Numbered from the stretch's first letter, positions 51,296 to 60,144 are shown. The stretch: 63,469 bases of DNA from Marinilabiliaceae bacterium UBA5488 (GCA_002427105.1 DIPM01000026.1:1-63469); one strand, 5' to 3'. Made by a program: numbers and translations. The notes: generated by a model from the sequence alone, not told the origin.

Positions 51296-54200
51296 ATTTT
51301 CCTCACCACTCTGCTGCCATCATTGGCAAATATGGTTACCAAGTACATGCCCGAGGGGACGTTGGTTTCTATTACCTCATTGGACACTTGATTTAGGTCA
51401 ACAACCATAACCACTTTGCCCACAACGTTTGTGATAACAACACGTTTTGCGTTGCTGGCATTGGATATATTAATTGTATTTTGGAAGGGATTGGGATAAA
51501 CGCCCATAGTCTCTGCAAGAGTAGAATTAACAGCAGAAGCAGTTGACTCGCCACCATCGGTAATGGTCCAGCTGTAAGTGTCAATAAGCTTCGCTCTGGC
51601 ATCAGCTGCTGCACCGGGTGAGTAGGTGCTGTTTCCGCCACTAAACGTTACCCCATTTTGCACGGTTTGTCCTGCCCAGCCAATAAGCAAAGCATCGTAG
51701 TTGGCTGTTGAGAGTGTTATTTCGTCGAACATACCTTCCATATCAACTACACTGCTAACATTCCAATTGCTTAAATCTTGGTCGAATGAAGTAGCTCCAT
51801 AAAACATATAAAACATATCTGTAACACTACCTACATCCCATTCACCAATGTTCTGATTAAAAGAAGTAGCATTATCAAACATCCCTAGCATATCTGTAAC
51901 GTTACCTACATTCCACAAAGAAATATCTTGATTGAATGTGCTAGCATAACCAAACATTCCTGACATATCAGTAACATTGCTTACATCCCAGTTGCCAATA
52001 TCTTGGTTAAATGCTGATGCTTCATAAAACATAGAATTCATGTTCGTTACATTACTTACATCCCAACCGCCAATATCCTGATTAAATGCACTTGCTCCAC
52101 TAAACATGGAAGCTGTATTTGTTACTGTTGATGGAAGAGAACTTGGCACCTGCGTAAGGTTTGTTGCCCCTTTAAAGGCGCCATGAAATGAGCTTGTCCC
52201 CAAGTTGCCAAAATCTGCTACCCCAACTAATTTATCAGCATTGGTGTATCCACTATTGGCATTACCAAATTGGCTGAGATAGCCTGCAATATATACGGTA
52301 TATTCGCCTGCGTTCGCATAAGTGTGGTCGTAATTTCCTGCAGTGGTGTAGGTGTTGGCTGAGTTGTCTCCCCAATATACGGATACTGTACTAAGTGATC
52401 CTTGGAGAGGTAGTGTTATAGTATTGCCTTCGGATAAGTTTGTGTTAAACTCTAACACCATTGCATTTTCTGGTATCTCGATTCCTCCATCAGTGATTGC
52501 CCAACGGTGTTGAACCAGTGATTCTCTAGCATTAACTGCACTAATAGAATACTTACTATTGCCACCATCAAAAGGCACAAATGGTTGTACTCCATAATAA
52601 GGTATTTCATCTGCCCATGTTATAAGTATATCGTCATAGTTGGCAGTAGATAGCGTAACCCCACCGAACATACCATTCATAGTAGTGACATTGCTTATAT
52701 TCCAAGCACTAATGTTTTGATCAAATGAAGTTGCATTCCAAAACATTCCTGACATATCAGTAACACTACTTACATTCCAATAAGAAATATCTTGATTAAA
52801 AGAAATAGCGTCCTGAAACATTACAGACATATCAGTAACACTACTTACATCCCAATCAGAAATATCTTGATTAAAAGAAGTAGCGTTCTCAAACATTGCA
52901 TACATGTCAGTAACACTGCTTACATCCCAATTACTAATATTAGCATTAAACTTGTAACAGTCGTTAAACATGTAACTGGTGTTTGTTATCCCTGAAGGTA
53001 AGCTGTTTGGCACATTCGTTAGGTTGCTTGCAAAAATAAAAGCACCTGAAAGAGAGGTGAGCCCCAAATTTCCCCAGTTGGTTACCCGTGTCAGCTTATT
53101 AGAGTCATATCCACTTGAACTGCCAAATTGAGTAAGGGAGCCTGTAATAATAACTGTATATACCCCATCAGCATCGTAAGTGTGGGTTTTATTACCTGCT
53201 GTATTAAAATTGTCAATATTTGAATCACCCCAAGATACTGTTACATCTACAGCGCCTTGCAATGGCAATGCAATGGTAGTACCTGCAGAAAGATTTGTAT
53301 CGAATATTAACACCATGGCATCATCGTCTATTAATCCTCCATCCGTAATAGTCCATCCGTAAGTGTTTGTGAGTGTGTTTTTAGCAGAACTTGCAATTGC
53401 AGAGTACATGCTATTCCCCGCATTAAAGTTTCGACCAGTTCTGACTGCTTTTCCTGCCCAACCTATTAATAGATTATTGTAATTATCAACAGAGAGGTTA
53501 GCACCATTGAACATGTCTGTAAAATTAGTAACTTTAGTAACATTCCAAGCACCAAGGTCTTGGTCGAAAACAGCAGCATTCTCAAACATAGATTGCATGC
53601 TAATAACTTGACTTACATCCCAGTAAGAAATATCTTGATTAAACATTATAGCATTCTCAAACATATAACGCATTTCAGTAACTTGACTTACATTCCACAA
53701 AGAAATATCTTGATTAAAATACCTTGCGCCATAAAACATTGATGACATATTGGTAACATTACTTACATCCCAACCACTAATATCTTGGTTGAAAGCTACA
53801 CTATCATATCCTGCTGCTCTAAACATGTGACTCATATTAGTAACACTACTTACATCCCATGCTCCAATATCTTGATTAAAAATACGTGCATCTATAAACA
53901 TATTGCTCATATCAGTAACATTGCTCACATCCCAAGTGCTGATGTCTTGATTAAAGATACGTGCACCATAAAACATTCCACTCATATTAGTGACAGTAGA
54001 AGGCACTGAACTTGGAACAGTGCTTAGATTTATTGCGCCATAAAAAGCGCCTGCAAGTGAGGTGAGTGGTAAATTGCCCCAAGAGCTTACGGCGGTTAGC
54101 TTGTCGGCATTTTCGTAGCCTGCGAGGTAGTTACCAAAACCAGTAAGCGAGCCTGTAATGCTTACTGTGTATATGCCATCATTGGCATAGGTGTGGTTGT

Positions 54201-54396
54201 AGTTATCTGCGGTAGTAAAACTTTCTGTTGCCGTACCATCGCCCCAGTCCACAGTGACTGTTCCAGACATCTCTTTTAAAGGCAAGGTAATGGTTGTACC
54301 TTCCGATAGGTTGGTGTCGAATTGTAGCACCATTTGTGCGGTTGCACCTAAGCTGAGCATAAGTGCTGCTAAAATTAGTAGTAGTTGCTTTTTCAT
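51283..54396 (-). CDS. large secreted protein with about 15 DUF285/BspA-like repeats and a T9SS domain
   Basis: Encodes 1,037 residues. Signal peptide (LLLILAALMLSLGATAQ), three PKD-like plus repeat modules (6, 4 and 5 units of 25 residues) and a T9SS sorting domain identical in nearly all residues to that of the adjacent paralogue. The repeats here are more divergent (FNQDISLWNVSQVTEMRYMF, FDQDLGAWNVTKVTNFTDMF), so they are probably older than those of the 1,430-residue protein. No FN3-like domain was seen. The leader (AACTCAAAATAATGTAACA before ATG) is conserved with the other two large genes, suggesting shared expression control. Confidence 0.9.
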   Translation of the reverse strand: MKKQLLLILAALMLSLGATAQMVLQFDTNLSEGTTITLPLKEMSGTVTVDWGDGTATESFTTADNYNHTYANDGIYTVSITGSLTGFGNYLAGYENADKLTAVSSWGNLPLTSLAGAFYGAINLSTVPSSVPSTVTNMSGMFYGARIFNQDISTWDVSNVTDMSNMFIDARIFNQDIGAWDVSSVTNMSHMFRAAGYDSVAFNQDISGWDVSNVTNMSSMFYGARYFNQDISLWNVSQVTEMRYMFENAIMFNQDISYWDVSQVISMQSMFENAAVFDQDLGAWNVTKVTNFTDMFNGANLSVDNYNNLLIGWAGKAVRTGRNFNAGNSMYSAIASSAKNTLTNTYGWTITDGGLIDDDAMVLIFDTNLSAGTTIALPLQGAVDVTVSWGDSNIDNFNTAGNKTHTYDADGVYTVIITGSLTQFGSSSGYDSNKLTRVTNWGNLGLTSLSGAFIFASNLTNVPNSLPSGITNTSYMFNDCYKFNANISNWDVSSVTDMYAMFENATSFNQDISDWDVSSVTDMSVMFQDAISFNQDISYWNVSSVTDMSGMFWNATSFDQNISAWNISNVTTMNGMFGGVTLSTANYDDILITWADEIPYYGVQPFVPFDGGNSKYSISAVNARESLVQHRWAITDGGIEIPENAMVLEFNTNLSEGNTITLPLQGSLSTVSVYWGDNSANTYTTAGNYDHTYANAGEYTVYIAGYLSQFGNANSGYTNADKLVGVADFGNLGTSSFHGAFKGATNLTQVPSSLPSTVTNTASMFSGASAFNQDIGGWDVSNVTNMNSMFYEASAFNQDIGNWDVSNVTDMSGMFGYASTFNQDISLWNVGNVTDMLGMFDNATSFNQNIGEWDVGSVTDMFYMFYGATSFDQDLSNWNVSSVVDMEGMFDEITLSTANYDALLIGWAGQTVQNGVTFSGGNSTYSPGAAADARAKLIDTYSWTITDGGESTASAVNSTLAETMGVYPNPFQNTINISNASNAKRVVITNVVGKVVMVVDLNQVSNEVIETNVPSGMYLVTIFANDGSRVVRKMIRE

Positions 54397-54439
54397 TGTT
54401 ACATTATTTTGAGTTTATACATAATTTTATTTTTTATTT

Positions 54440-54704
54440 AAACCTAACAGGCTGGCATTAGATGGTTCGACAAAATGCTCACCAACCGATTGAAATACCA
54501 AACCCGTTAGGTTCTTTTCATCTTTTCACTTCGATAAACATTGTTTTTTTGTCCACAGATTACACAGATTTGCACAGATTTTTTACACTTCGACAAGTTC
54601 AGTGCACCGCTTCCCCCCCGCTACTCCCTGCCCCCTAAAGGGGGGGGAGCCAGTGCACATCAAATTGTAACTGCTTACACTTTCGACAGGCTCAGTGTAC
54701 CACT
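54440..54704 (-). repeat. intergenic module, copy D, without heptamer array
   Basis: AACCTAACAGGCTGGC facing AACCCGTTAGGTT, the CACAGATTACACAGATTTGC segment, CACTTCGACAAGTTCAGTGC, and the GGGGGGGAGCCAGTGCAC part of the hairpin with a changed right arm. The 84 bp up to the next stop codon have no repeat. Confidence 0.75.
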
Positions 54705-54788
54705 CAGTCAACCTCATTAAGCTAATTTGTGTGTAAATTTTTCCACAGGGTTAAGAATTCACACACACAATCTGTATATACCCAGGAA

Positions 54789-56696
54789 TTAATAGTCACT
54801 ATGCGTATTTCTTACACAACGAACTGAGTGCGAGTTGCTTTTAGAATTACTTGACTGTACTGATGTACCCCCATTGTTAATAAAACGTATGATTCGGCTA
54901 CCATCAGTATTTTCTGTGGAGGACCACCATGTACCCATGCTATTAATGCTACTTGCACCATGTGCCCAGTCATCGTAGCCTCCAGGGAGAGCAGCAAAGC
55001 CTCTTTCGTCGGTTGCTCCAGTATTGGGGTTTTTCCAATGTGTAGTGCCCATCTCTTTTAGCTTACCGCCAGCCACCTCTGTACCACCTAAAAATTGAAC
55101 CATCTCTTCCCATTCGTAATCGGCGGGTATATGCCAACCAACGGGGCAAACATCTTGAAGTACATCTTCTGTCATTGCAGCCTCCCAATTATAAAGCACT
55201 CCGTAAACTTTATAATTTTCCTTAGCTTTAAGTGTTTGTAAAACATTACTCTCTGCTCCGTAAACATAGTAGCGAGGTTTTGTTTCGTCTATTGCGTAAT
55301 ACAATCTTGTTTCTGGAAAATACTTTAAGTTTTCTGCCATCCAAACCTGGTTGCCAATGGTTACTGTTTTGTAAACCTGGTCGTCTCTATCATCAGTTAA
55401 GGTTGTGGGTGCTGTAGTAAAATACAGAAGTTCTCCGTATGCTGTTCCACCTATATTGGTAGCAAAAGCACGTACGGAGTATGAGGTGTTGGGTTTTAAG
55501 TCAGTCATTTTAGCTTTAGTGAAACCCCCTGTACCTTTACCATCTACTGCTTTATTATCTTCAATGGTAGGCATGTCATTCGTTTCGCTCCAACAGACAC
55601 CTCGCTCAGTAACTTCAGCTCCACCAGCAGATATAATATTTCCTCCACCAATTGCACTGTAATGGGTTATGTAGGTAACAGCAAATGAATTCAAAAAGGG
55701 AAGTTCTACTTTCTTTTCGGTAGTAAACGATATTTCTTCACCATAAGCTGTTCCCACGCTGTTGATTGCATAAGCTCTTACAAAGTATTCGGTTTCGGGT
55801 GTTAAATTTGTCAAGTTGCTTGAAAATTCACCTATACCCTTGCCGTCTGTTGTTTTACTGTCTTCAATAGTGGGGTTTTGTTTCGTGCTCCAACACACAC
55901 CACGAGCAGTTATTGCTTGATTACCATCCTCAGTAATATTCCCTCCTGAAAGAGCAGTTACATCTGTGATATAAGTAACCTTAGTAGTGGACAGTACTGG
56001 AAGTGCGAAACCTTTTTCAGTAGTAAAAGATATTTCATTTCCGTAGGCTGTGCCCACACTGTTGGTGGCGTAAGCCCTTACATAATATTTAGTTTCGGGG
56101 TTTAATTCGCTCAAACTACTTGAAAACTCACCTTTACCCTTACCGTCTGTTGTTTTACTGTCTTCAATAGTAGGGTTTTGTTTCGTACTCCAGCATACTC
56201 CTCGAGCCGTTACTACATTATTTTCATCATCAATAATGTTTCCTCCCGAAACGGCTGTCGATGGTGTAATATTTGTTATTTTGATTGTTATCAATACTGA
56301 AAGGCCCAATTTTTTTTCAGTGGTAAACGATAGTTCATTTCCGTAGGCTGTTCCAACACTGTTGGTGGCGTAAGCTCTTACATAGTATTTTGTATCGGAG
56401 GTTAAATCGCTCAAACTACTTGAAAACTCACCTTCACCTTTACCATCAATAGTCTTTTCATCATCTATTGTAGGGTTTTGTTCGGTACTCCAGCATACTC
56501 CTCGAGCAGTTACTGCTGCGCCACCATCAAAGGTGACTTTGCCTCCACTCGTCGCGGTGGTCTCTGTAATGTCAGCAACCTCTGTTGTTGATAATGCAGG
56601 TAATGCTACATCTTTGTCCTCATCTTTTTTGCAACTGTTTGCAAATACTAAGATTAATCCTATAAATAGGATTGAAAAAATAATTTTGGATTTCAT
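54789..56696 (-). CDS. FISUMP-domain lipoprotein with four FN3-like domains
   Basis: Encodes 635 residues. Lipoprotein signal peptide with Cys22 (LVFANSC-KK). Four tandem domains of about 95 residues (each TSGGKVTFDGGAAVTARGV-like and ending YYVRAYATNSVGTAYG-NELSFTTEK) are the same FN3-like type found inside the 1,530-residue protein. The C-terminal third is the Fibrobacter succinogenes major paralogous (FISUMP) domain: DGVYKTVTIGNQVWM-type start (here DDQVYKTVTIGNQVWMAENL), DVCPVGWHIPADYEWEEM, FAALPGGYDDW and SHSVRCVRN. It is likely to be anchored in the outer membrane facing outward. Function unknown. Confidence 0.9.
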   Translation of the reverse strand: MKSKIIFSILFIGLILVFANSCKKDEDKDVALPALSTTEVADITETTATSGGKVTFDGGAAVTARGVCWSTEQNPTIDDEKTIDGKGEGEFSSSLSDLTSDTKYYVRAYATNSVGTAYGNELSFTTEKKLGLSVLITIKITNITPSTAVSGGNIIDDENNVVTARGVCWSTKQNPTIEDSKTTDGKGKGEFSSSLSELNPETKYYVRAYATNSVGTAYGNEISFTTEKGFALPVLSTTKVTYITDVTALSGGNITEDGNQAITARGVCWSTKQNPTIEDSKTTDGKGIGEFSSNLTNLTPETEYFVRAYAINSVGTAYGEEISFTTEKKVELPFLNSFAVTYITHYSAIGGGNIISAGGAEVTERGVCWSETNDMPTIEDNKAVDGKGTGGFTKAKMTDLKPNTSYSVRAFATNIGGTAYGELLYFTTAPTTLTDDRDDQVYKTVTIGNQVWMAENLKYFPETRLYYAIDETKPRYYVYGAESNVLQTLKAKENYKVYGVLYNWEAAMTEDVLQDVCPVGWHIPADYEWEEMVQFLGGTEVAGGKLKEMGTTHWKNPNTGATDERGFAALPGGYDDWAHGASSINSMGTWWSSTENTDGSRIIRFINNGGTSVQSSNSKSNSHSVRCVRNTHSDY

Positions 56697-56740
56697 AATT
56701 ACGTTGTTTTGAGGTTTGTTTATTACTTCATTTTTATTTA

Positions 56741-57057
56741 AACCTAACAGGCTGGCCTTTAAACAAGCACTTCGACAGGCTCAGTGACCTGCTCAAGATC
56801 CAAACCTGTTAGATTCATTTTCATCTTTTACACTTCGATAAGCACTTCTTTTTTGTCCACAGATTAGAGAGATTTGCACAGATCTTTTCACACTTCGACA
56901 AGCTTAGTGCACCGCTTCCCCCTACTACCCCCTGCCCCCTGAAGGGGGGAGCCAGTGCACAGTAACTTGTAACTGTTTACTGTTCCCTGTTCCCTGTTCC
57001 CTGTTCCCTGTTCCCTGTTCACTATTCACTTTCAACTTGTCACTTCTAATTTATCAC
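56741..57057 (-). repeat. intergenic module, copy E, with 12-unit heptamer array at the gene stop
   Basis: AACCTAACAGGCTGGCC facing AACCTGTTAGATT, the CACAGATTAGAGAGATTTGC segment, CACTTCGACAAGCTTAGTGC, the AGCCAGTGCAC hairpin arm, and a 7-bp array (56973-57056) of CTGTTCC units that decays into CTATTCA, CTTTCAA, CTTGTCA, CTTCTAA and TTTATCA, ending 1 nt before the stop of the next gene (57058-57060). Confidence 0.8.
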
Positions 57058-58491
57058 TTACTTAATCACCTGTGCACCGTAGCCCTCTATTGCGCCAAAA
57101 AGTTCAAATGCTTTTTCGTACGGATAGCGATTGCCATACATGGAAACGCGCACGGTTTCTGTGCCCTGCATATTCATTCCCAATGCACTTCGGAACTGAT
57201 TGATCGATGAGTTGGGGTTGAACGATGAGGTTTGTGTGCCTGTAATCCCTATGAACCCTTTCAAGTAAGGAGCATCAATCTTTTTGCTTATGGCTTTCAC
57301 TTCCGCCTCGTTCATCTCACGGTTGTTTTCGTATTTCACAAGTTGCTCGGCATCTTCAAAGTTTTTTGCCAGCACATAGGTCCATCCACCGCCGCCCGAT
57401 GGCAACACCAAATCGCCATTTCGGTTACCGAAAAACAGGTTGTCCCAAGCTGAGGTTACACGCTTGGCCTCTTTGGTTTTATCGGCATCTATATAGGTAC
57501 GGTCTAGTGCGCCATAGTTGCTACAGCCAAATATATTGTTGTATACATCGGCATCCATACCTGTCATATAGCGAAATCCGTAGCCCATATCTTCCATGTG
57601 CTTCGTGCGACACCAAGTAAATAGCACTGTGTTGTTGTGAAATTCAAGTTTTGAAGTATTGGGTAGCGCCAATCCGTGGCTTATTTGGCAGGCAGACATA
57701 CGGTTTGCTACAAATACGTTATTATTTATATCTATGTGCCCGCCTTTTAATGTCATTTGTATGGCATAATGGTAGCCGTTGAGAAACACACAATTGCGTA
57801 TGGTTAATTTGCCTTCGGCTTCACCGCTAATCAATTGAAATGCACTTTTCATTCCTTCGGGCTGAACCATTGGTACGCCCTGTGGCGATTCGCCTACACC
57901 CACGATACGCCCTGTTTCGCAACCTTCGGGAGCAGAGGCTACCGGATTGTCGTACGCCGGAATTACGTATGCATTTATCTGTCCACGGTCGAAAATGATA
58001 CCGTCTATTAATATCACACCGTCACGTTTCCCTACCACACGAATATCCAAAACGCCCTGATTGCCCGAAGTCATTTTCTGCTCAACCCCCGGGCGCATGG
58101 TGGTGCGGTACTTTATTGGGTCGCGCTGCGAGAAATCATCGGAATAGCCGCCTACAATGGAGACATACTTGTTTAGTTTTACCCAGCCTTGGTCTAAATT
58201 GCCCAGATAATTGCCTTCGGCAACACGAATAACGGCTCCTTCGGGAGCTTTATCAATGGCCTTTTGCAAGTCCTTTATCGGTGCTGCCTGGCTGCCGTCG
58301 TTGCGGTTGCCGCCTCGGCTTACCGATACATACAAGGTTTCTGTTCCTGTAGGAATTTCACCTGCTGCTGTTGCTTCAGCTAATTTCTCATTTTCGCTCA
58401 TTTCGTTGAGTTTAGGTTGTAAATTGTTGCTGCTGTAACTACTTAGGGTTAAGCCTGCAACTAAGAATGTGCATAGAATTGATTTTTTCAT
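57058..58491 (-). CDS. secreted right-handed beta-helix protein
   Basis: Encodes 477 residues. A signal peptide (ILCTFLVAGLTLSSYSS) is followed by a DUF1565/pectate-lyase-like start (LYVSVSRGGNRNDGSQAAPIK, DLQKAIDKAPEGAVIRVAEG) and coils of a right-handed beta-helix (IDGIIFDRG, LTIRNCVFLNGYHYAIQM, IDINNNVFVANRM, LEFHNNTVLFTW, DVYNNIFGCSN). Such proteins are often polysaccharide lyases or surface proteins; I cannot identify catalytic residues. There is no T9SS domain, so it may be periplasmic. It lies 39 bp downstream of the SPFH-GYF_2 gene. Confidence 0.85.
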   Translation of the reverse strand: MKKSILCTFLVAGLTLSSYSSNNLQPKLNEMSENEKLAEATAAGEIPTGTETLYVSVSRGGNRNDGSQAAPIKDLQKAIDKAPEGAVIRVAEGNYLGNLDQGWVKLNKYVSIVGGYSDDFSQRDPIKYRTTMRPGVEQKMTSGNQGVLDIRVVGKRDGVILIDGIIFDRGQINAYVIPAYDNPVASAPEGCETGRIVGVGESPQGVPMVQPEGMKSAFQLISGEAEGKLTIRNCVFLNGYHYAIQMTLKGGHIDINNNVFVANRMSACQISHGLALPNTSKLEFHNNTVLFTWCRTKHMEDMGYGFRYMTGMDADVYNNIFGCSNYGALDRTYIDADKTKEAKRVTSAWDNLFFGNRNGDLVLPSGGGGWTYVLAKNFEDAEQLVKYENNREMNEAEVKAISKKIDAPYLKGFIGITGTQTSSFNPNSSINQFRSALGMNMQGTETVRVSMYGNRYPYEKAFELFGAIEGYGAQVIK

Positions 58492-58530
58492 TTTGGGATT
58501 GTTTAATGTGATTAAATATGTTAATTCGTA

Positions 58531-59586
58531 TTATAACGGCGGTGGAACCGCTCCAAACAACTTCGACACTGAAGGCACCGAATTGGCTACTGCCCATTTT
58601 GCCATTCCTGTCGTCCACACCAAAGATTCAGGAGTGAGAAATCCTTGTTGTGCCATTTGTTGCAGTTTTGGCAATGGAAACGGTCCATGCTGAGCACCAG
58701 CCACAGCTACATGGTACATCCGCTGTGAAGCCATATGTGGCGGTGCGTCCTTTAGAGGATTAACACCCACAGTGGTATGCGTTTTTATAGCATTCGACTG
58801 AGTTTTAGCGGTATGCCCGTTTTGCGATTTTGCTATTTGTGTATGGGTGGGGCTATTGCTTAAAACACCCCTTCTTAACTGCCTGTCGAGTGCATTCTCC
58901 ACAGATTCTGGTAGTGAGATGTTTTCTATCGAAAACTTTATAAGCTCTATACCGTATTCTGAAAAATCGTCTTTTAGTGCAATAGTGAGTTCGCTGGAAA
59001 ATTCGTTGAGGTTTGCGGCAAGGTCTAGCACGGCAATTTTAGATTCGGCCAGATAATGGGTGAATTTAGTCATCGCAAAATTGTGCAATTGCTCTGTTAC
59101 CCTGTCGGAACTGAAATTGCCGTCCGTTTCTGCCACTTTGCGGATAAGTTTGATGGGGTAGGGTACTACGCGGAAAGAGTACGAGCCGAAGGCACTTAAA
59201 CGGATGGGGCCAAATTCGGGGTCGCGCATCATAATGGGGTGGGCAGTGCCCCAGGGCATATTCAAAAATTTCTTGATGCTTATAAAAAAGATATCAGCCA
59301 CAAACGGGGAGCTAAAACCGCATTTCCACCCTTTAAGGGCTGTAAGAATGGGCATGTTCTTGGTAGTGAGTTCATAGCGGCCCGGTTGGTACATATCAGC
59401 AAACTGACCTTTACTCATCAATACGGCCACCTGTTTTACGCGTACTGTGAGTTGTGCGCCATGTTTTATTTTTCCGTGATAGTGCGGGAAGCGCCAAATA
59501 ATGGCATCGGTGATATCATCTGTCCATACAATGACATCTATGATTTTGCTGACTCCTTTTTGTTTGATTCTGTCGAATAAACTCAT
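58531..59586 (-). CDS. SPFH-domain protein with C-terminal GYF_2 domain
   Basis: Encodes 351 residues. The first 240 residues are an SPFH/virion-core (YdjI-type) domain: IIWRFPHYHGKIKHGAQL, QAVLMSKGQFAD-like VAVLMSKGQFADMYQPG, RLSAFGSYSFRV and ELIKFSIENISLPESVENA. A linker rich in Thr, Asn and His (about 245-285) leads to a GYF_2 domain (YHVAVAGAQHGPFPLPKLQQ, LVWTTGMAKWA). SPFH proteins form membrane-associated scaffolds; GYF_2 domains bind proline-rich peptides. No transmembrane span is obvious. Partner unknown. Three phased direct repeats lie upstream (59680-59750). Confidence 0.87.
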   Translation of the reverse strand: MSLFDRIKQKGVSKIIDVIVWTDDITDAIIWRFPHYHGKIKHGAQLTVRVKQVAVLMSKGQFADMYQPGRYELTTKNMPILTALKGWKCGFSSPFVADIFFISIKKFLNMPWGTAHPIMMRDPEFGPIRLSAFGSYSFRVVPYPIKLIRKVAETDGNFSSDRVTEQLHNFAMTKFTHYLAESKIAVLDLAANLNEFSSELTIALKDDFSEYGIELIKFSIENISLPESVENALDRQLRRGVLSNSPTHTQIAKSQNGHTAKTQSNAIKTHTTVGVNPLKDAPPHMASQRMYHVAVAGAQHGPFPLPKLQQMAQQGFLTPESLVWTTGMAKWAVANSVPSVSKLFGAVPPPL

Positions 59587-59679
59587 CGCTGGTATTTTTT
59601 AATATGAAAAATAAATGCTTGCAGCATCTCTTTTATTTGTAATACACTTGTAAACGTATGTGGATTCTTCGAAATTAAT

Positions 59680-59750
59680 CAGCACTATTTGAGCAACAAT
59701 TAGGACTATTTGCGCATTAACATTTGGGGTGACTAGGATTATTTGCGCAT
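59680..59750 (-). promoter_or_regulatory. three phased direct repeats upstream of the SPFH gene
   Basis: TAGGACTATTTGCGCAT (59701-59717) and TAGGATTATTTGCGCAT (59734-59750) differ at one base, and a third weaker copy (CAGCACTATTTGAGCAA, 59680-59696) precedes them. Start-to-start distances are 21 and 33 bp, about two and three helical turns, so all sites face one side of the DNA. This suggests a regulator-binding array for the SPFH gene; the AraC-type regulator at 60589 is a candidate. Confidence 0.5.
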
Positions 59751-60006
59751 AAAAAAGGCTTACTTTGCTGTTAGTCAGACATCTATATGTGCAAGTTGTT
59801 TTTTAATTGAGAAATACCTTTTTCTAGGTTTGGTTTTTAATTATACCTTTTTAGGTAATGAAAATAATTGCTTGGTATGGGTAATGTTTTGCCAGAAAAA
59901 TATGAAGTCGTAGTTGTGTGATGGAGGATAAGAAGAGGTGAAAATACTGAGGTGGCTTAATTAATCATAAATCAATGTCGTTTAGTTAAGGGGCTCGCAG
60001 AGATTG
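59751..60006. other. intergenic stretch, no gene seen
   Basis: A+T-rich, no coding frame and no clear hairpin up to the palindromic element at 60007. Confidence 0.5.
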
Positions 60007-60144
60007 TTTAATTAGCAACGGCATTTATGCCGTTGAAATCATGATAAAAAAAAACGGGGCTTTAGCCCAAAATTGGAATTTGGGCTAAAGCCCCCAATAT
60101 AATCTACGATGCTTACAACGGGCTAAAGCCCATTGCTAATTAAA
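60007..60144. repeat. MITE-like element with 12-bp terminal inverted repeats and nested hairpins
   Basis: Perfect 12-bp ends TTTAATTAGCAA (60007-60018) and TTGCTAATTAAA (60133-60144). Inside are CAACGGCA-TTTA-TGCCGTTG (60016-60035) and a long stem GGGGCTTTAGCCCAAA paired with TTTGGGCTAAAGCCCC (60056-60094), plus a further GGGCTAAAGCCC palindrome (60120-60131). No coding capacity. Confidence 0.65.

Noticed and set aside
41879..54396. CRISPR array, considered because of long tandem repeats
   Set aside because: The 75-bp units are translated in frame, have no constant repeat-spacer alternation, and there are no cas genes.
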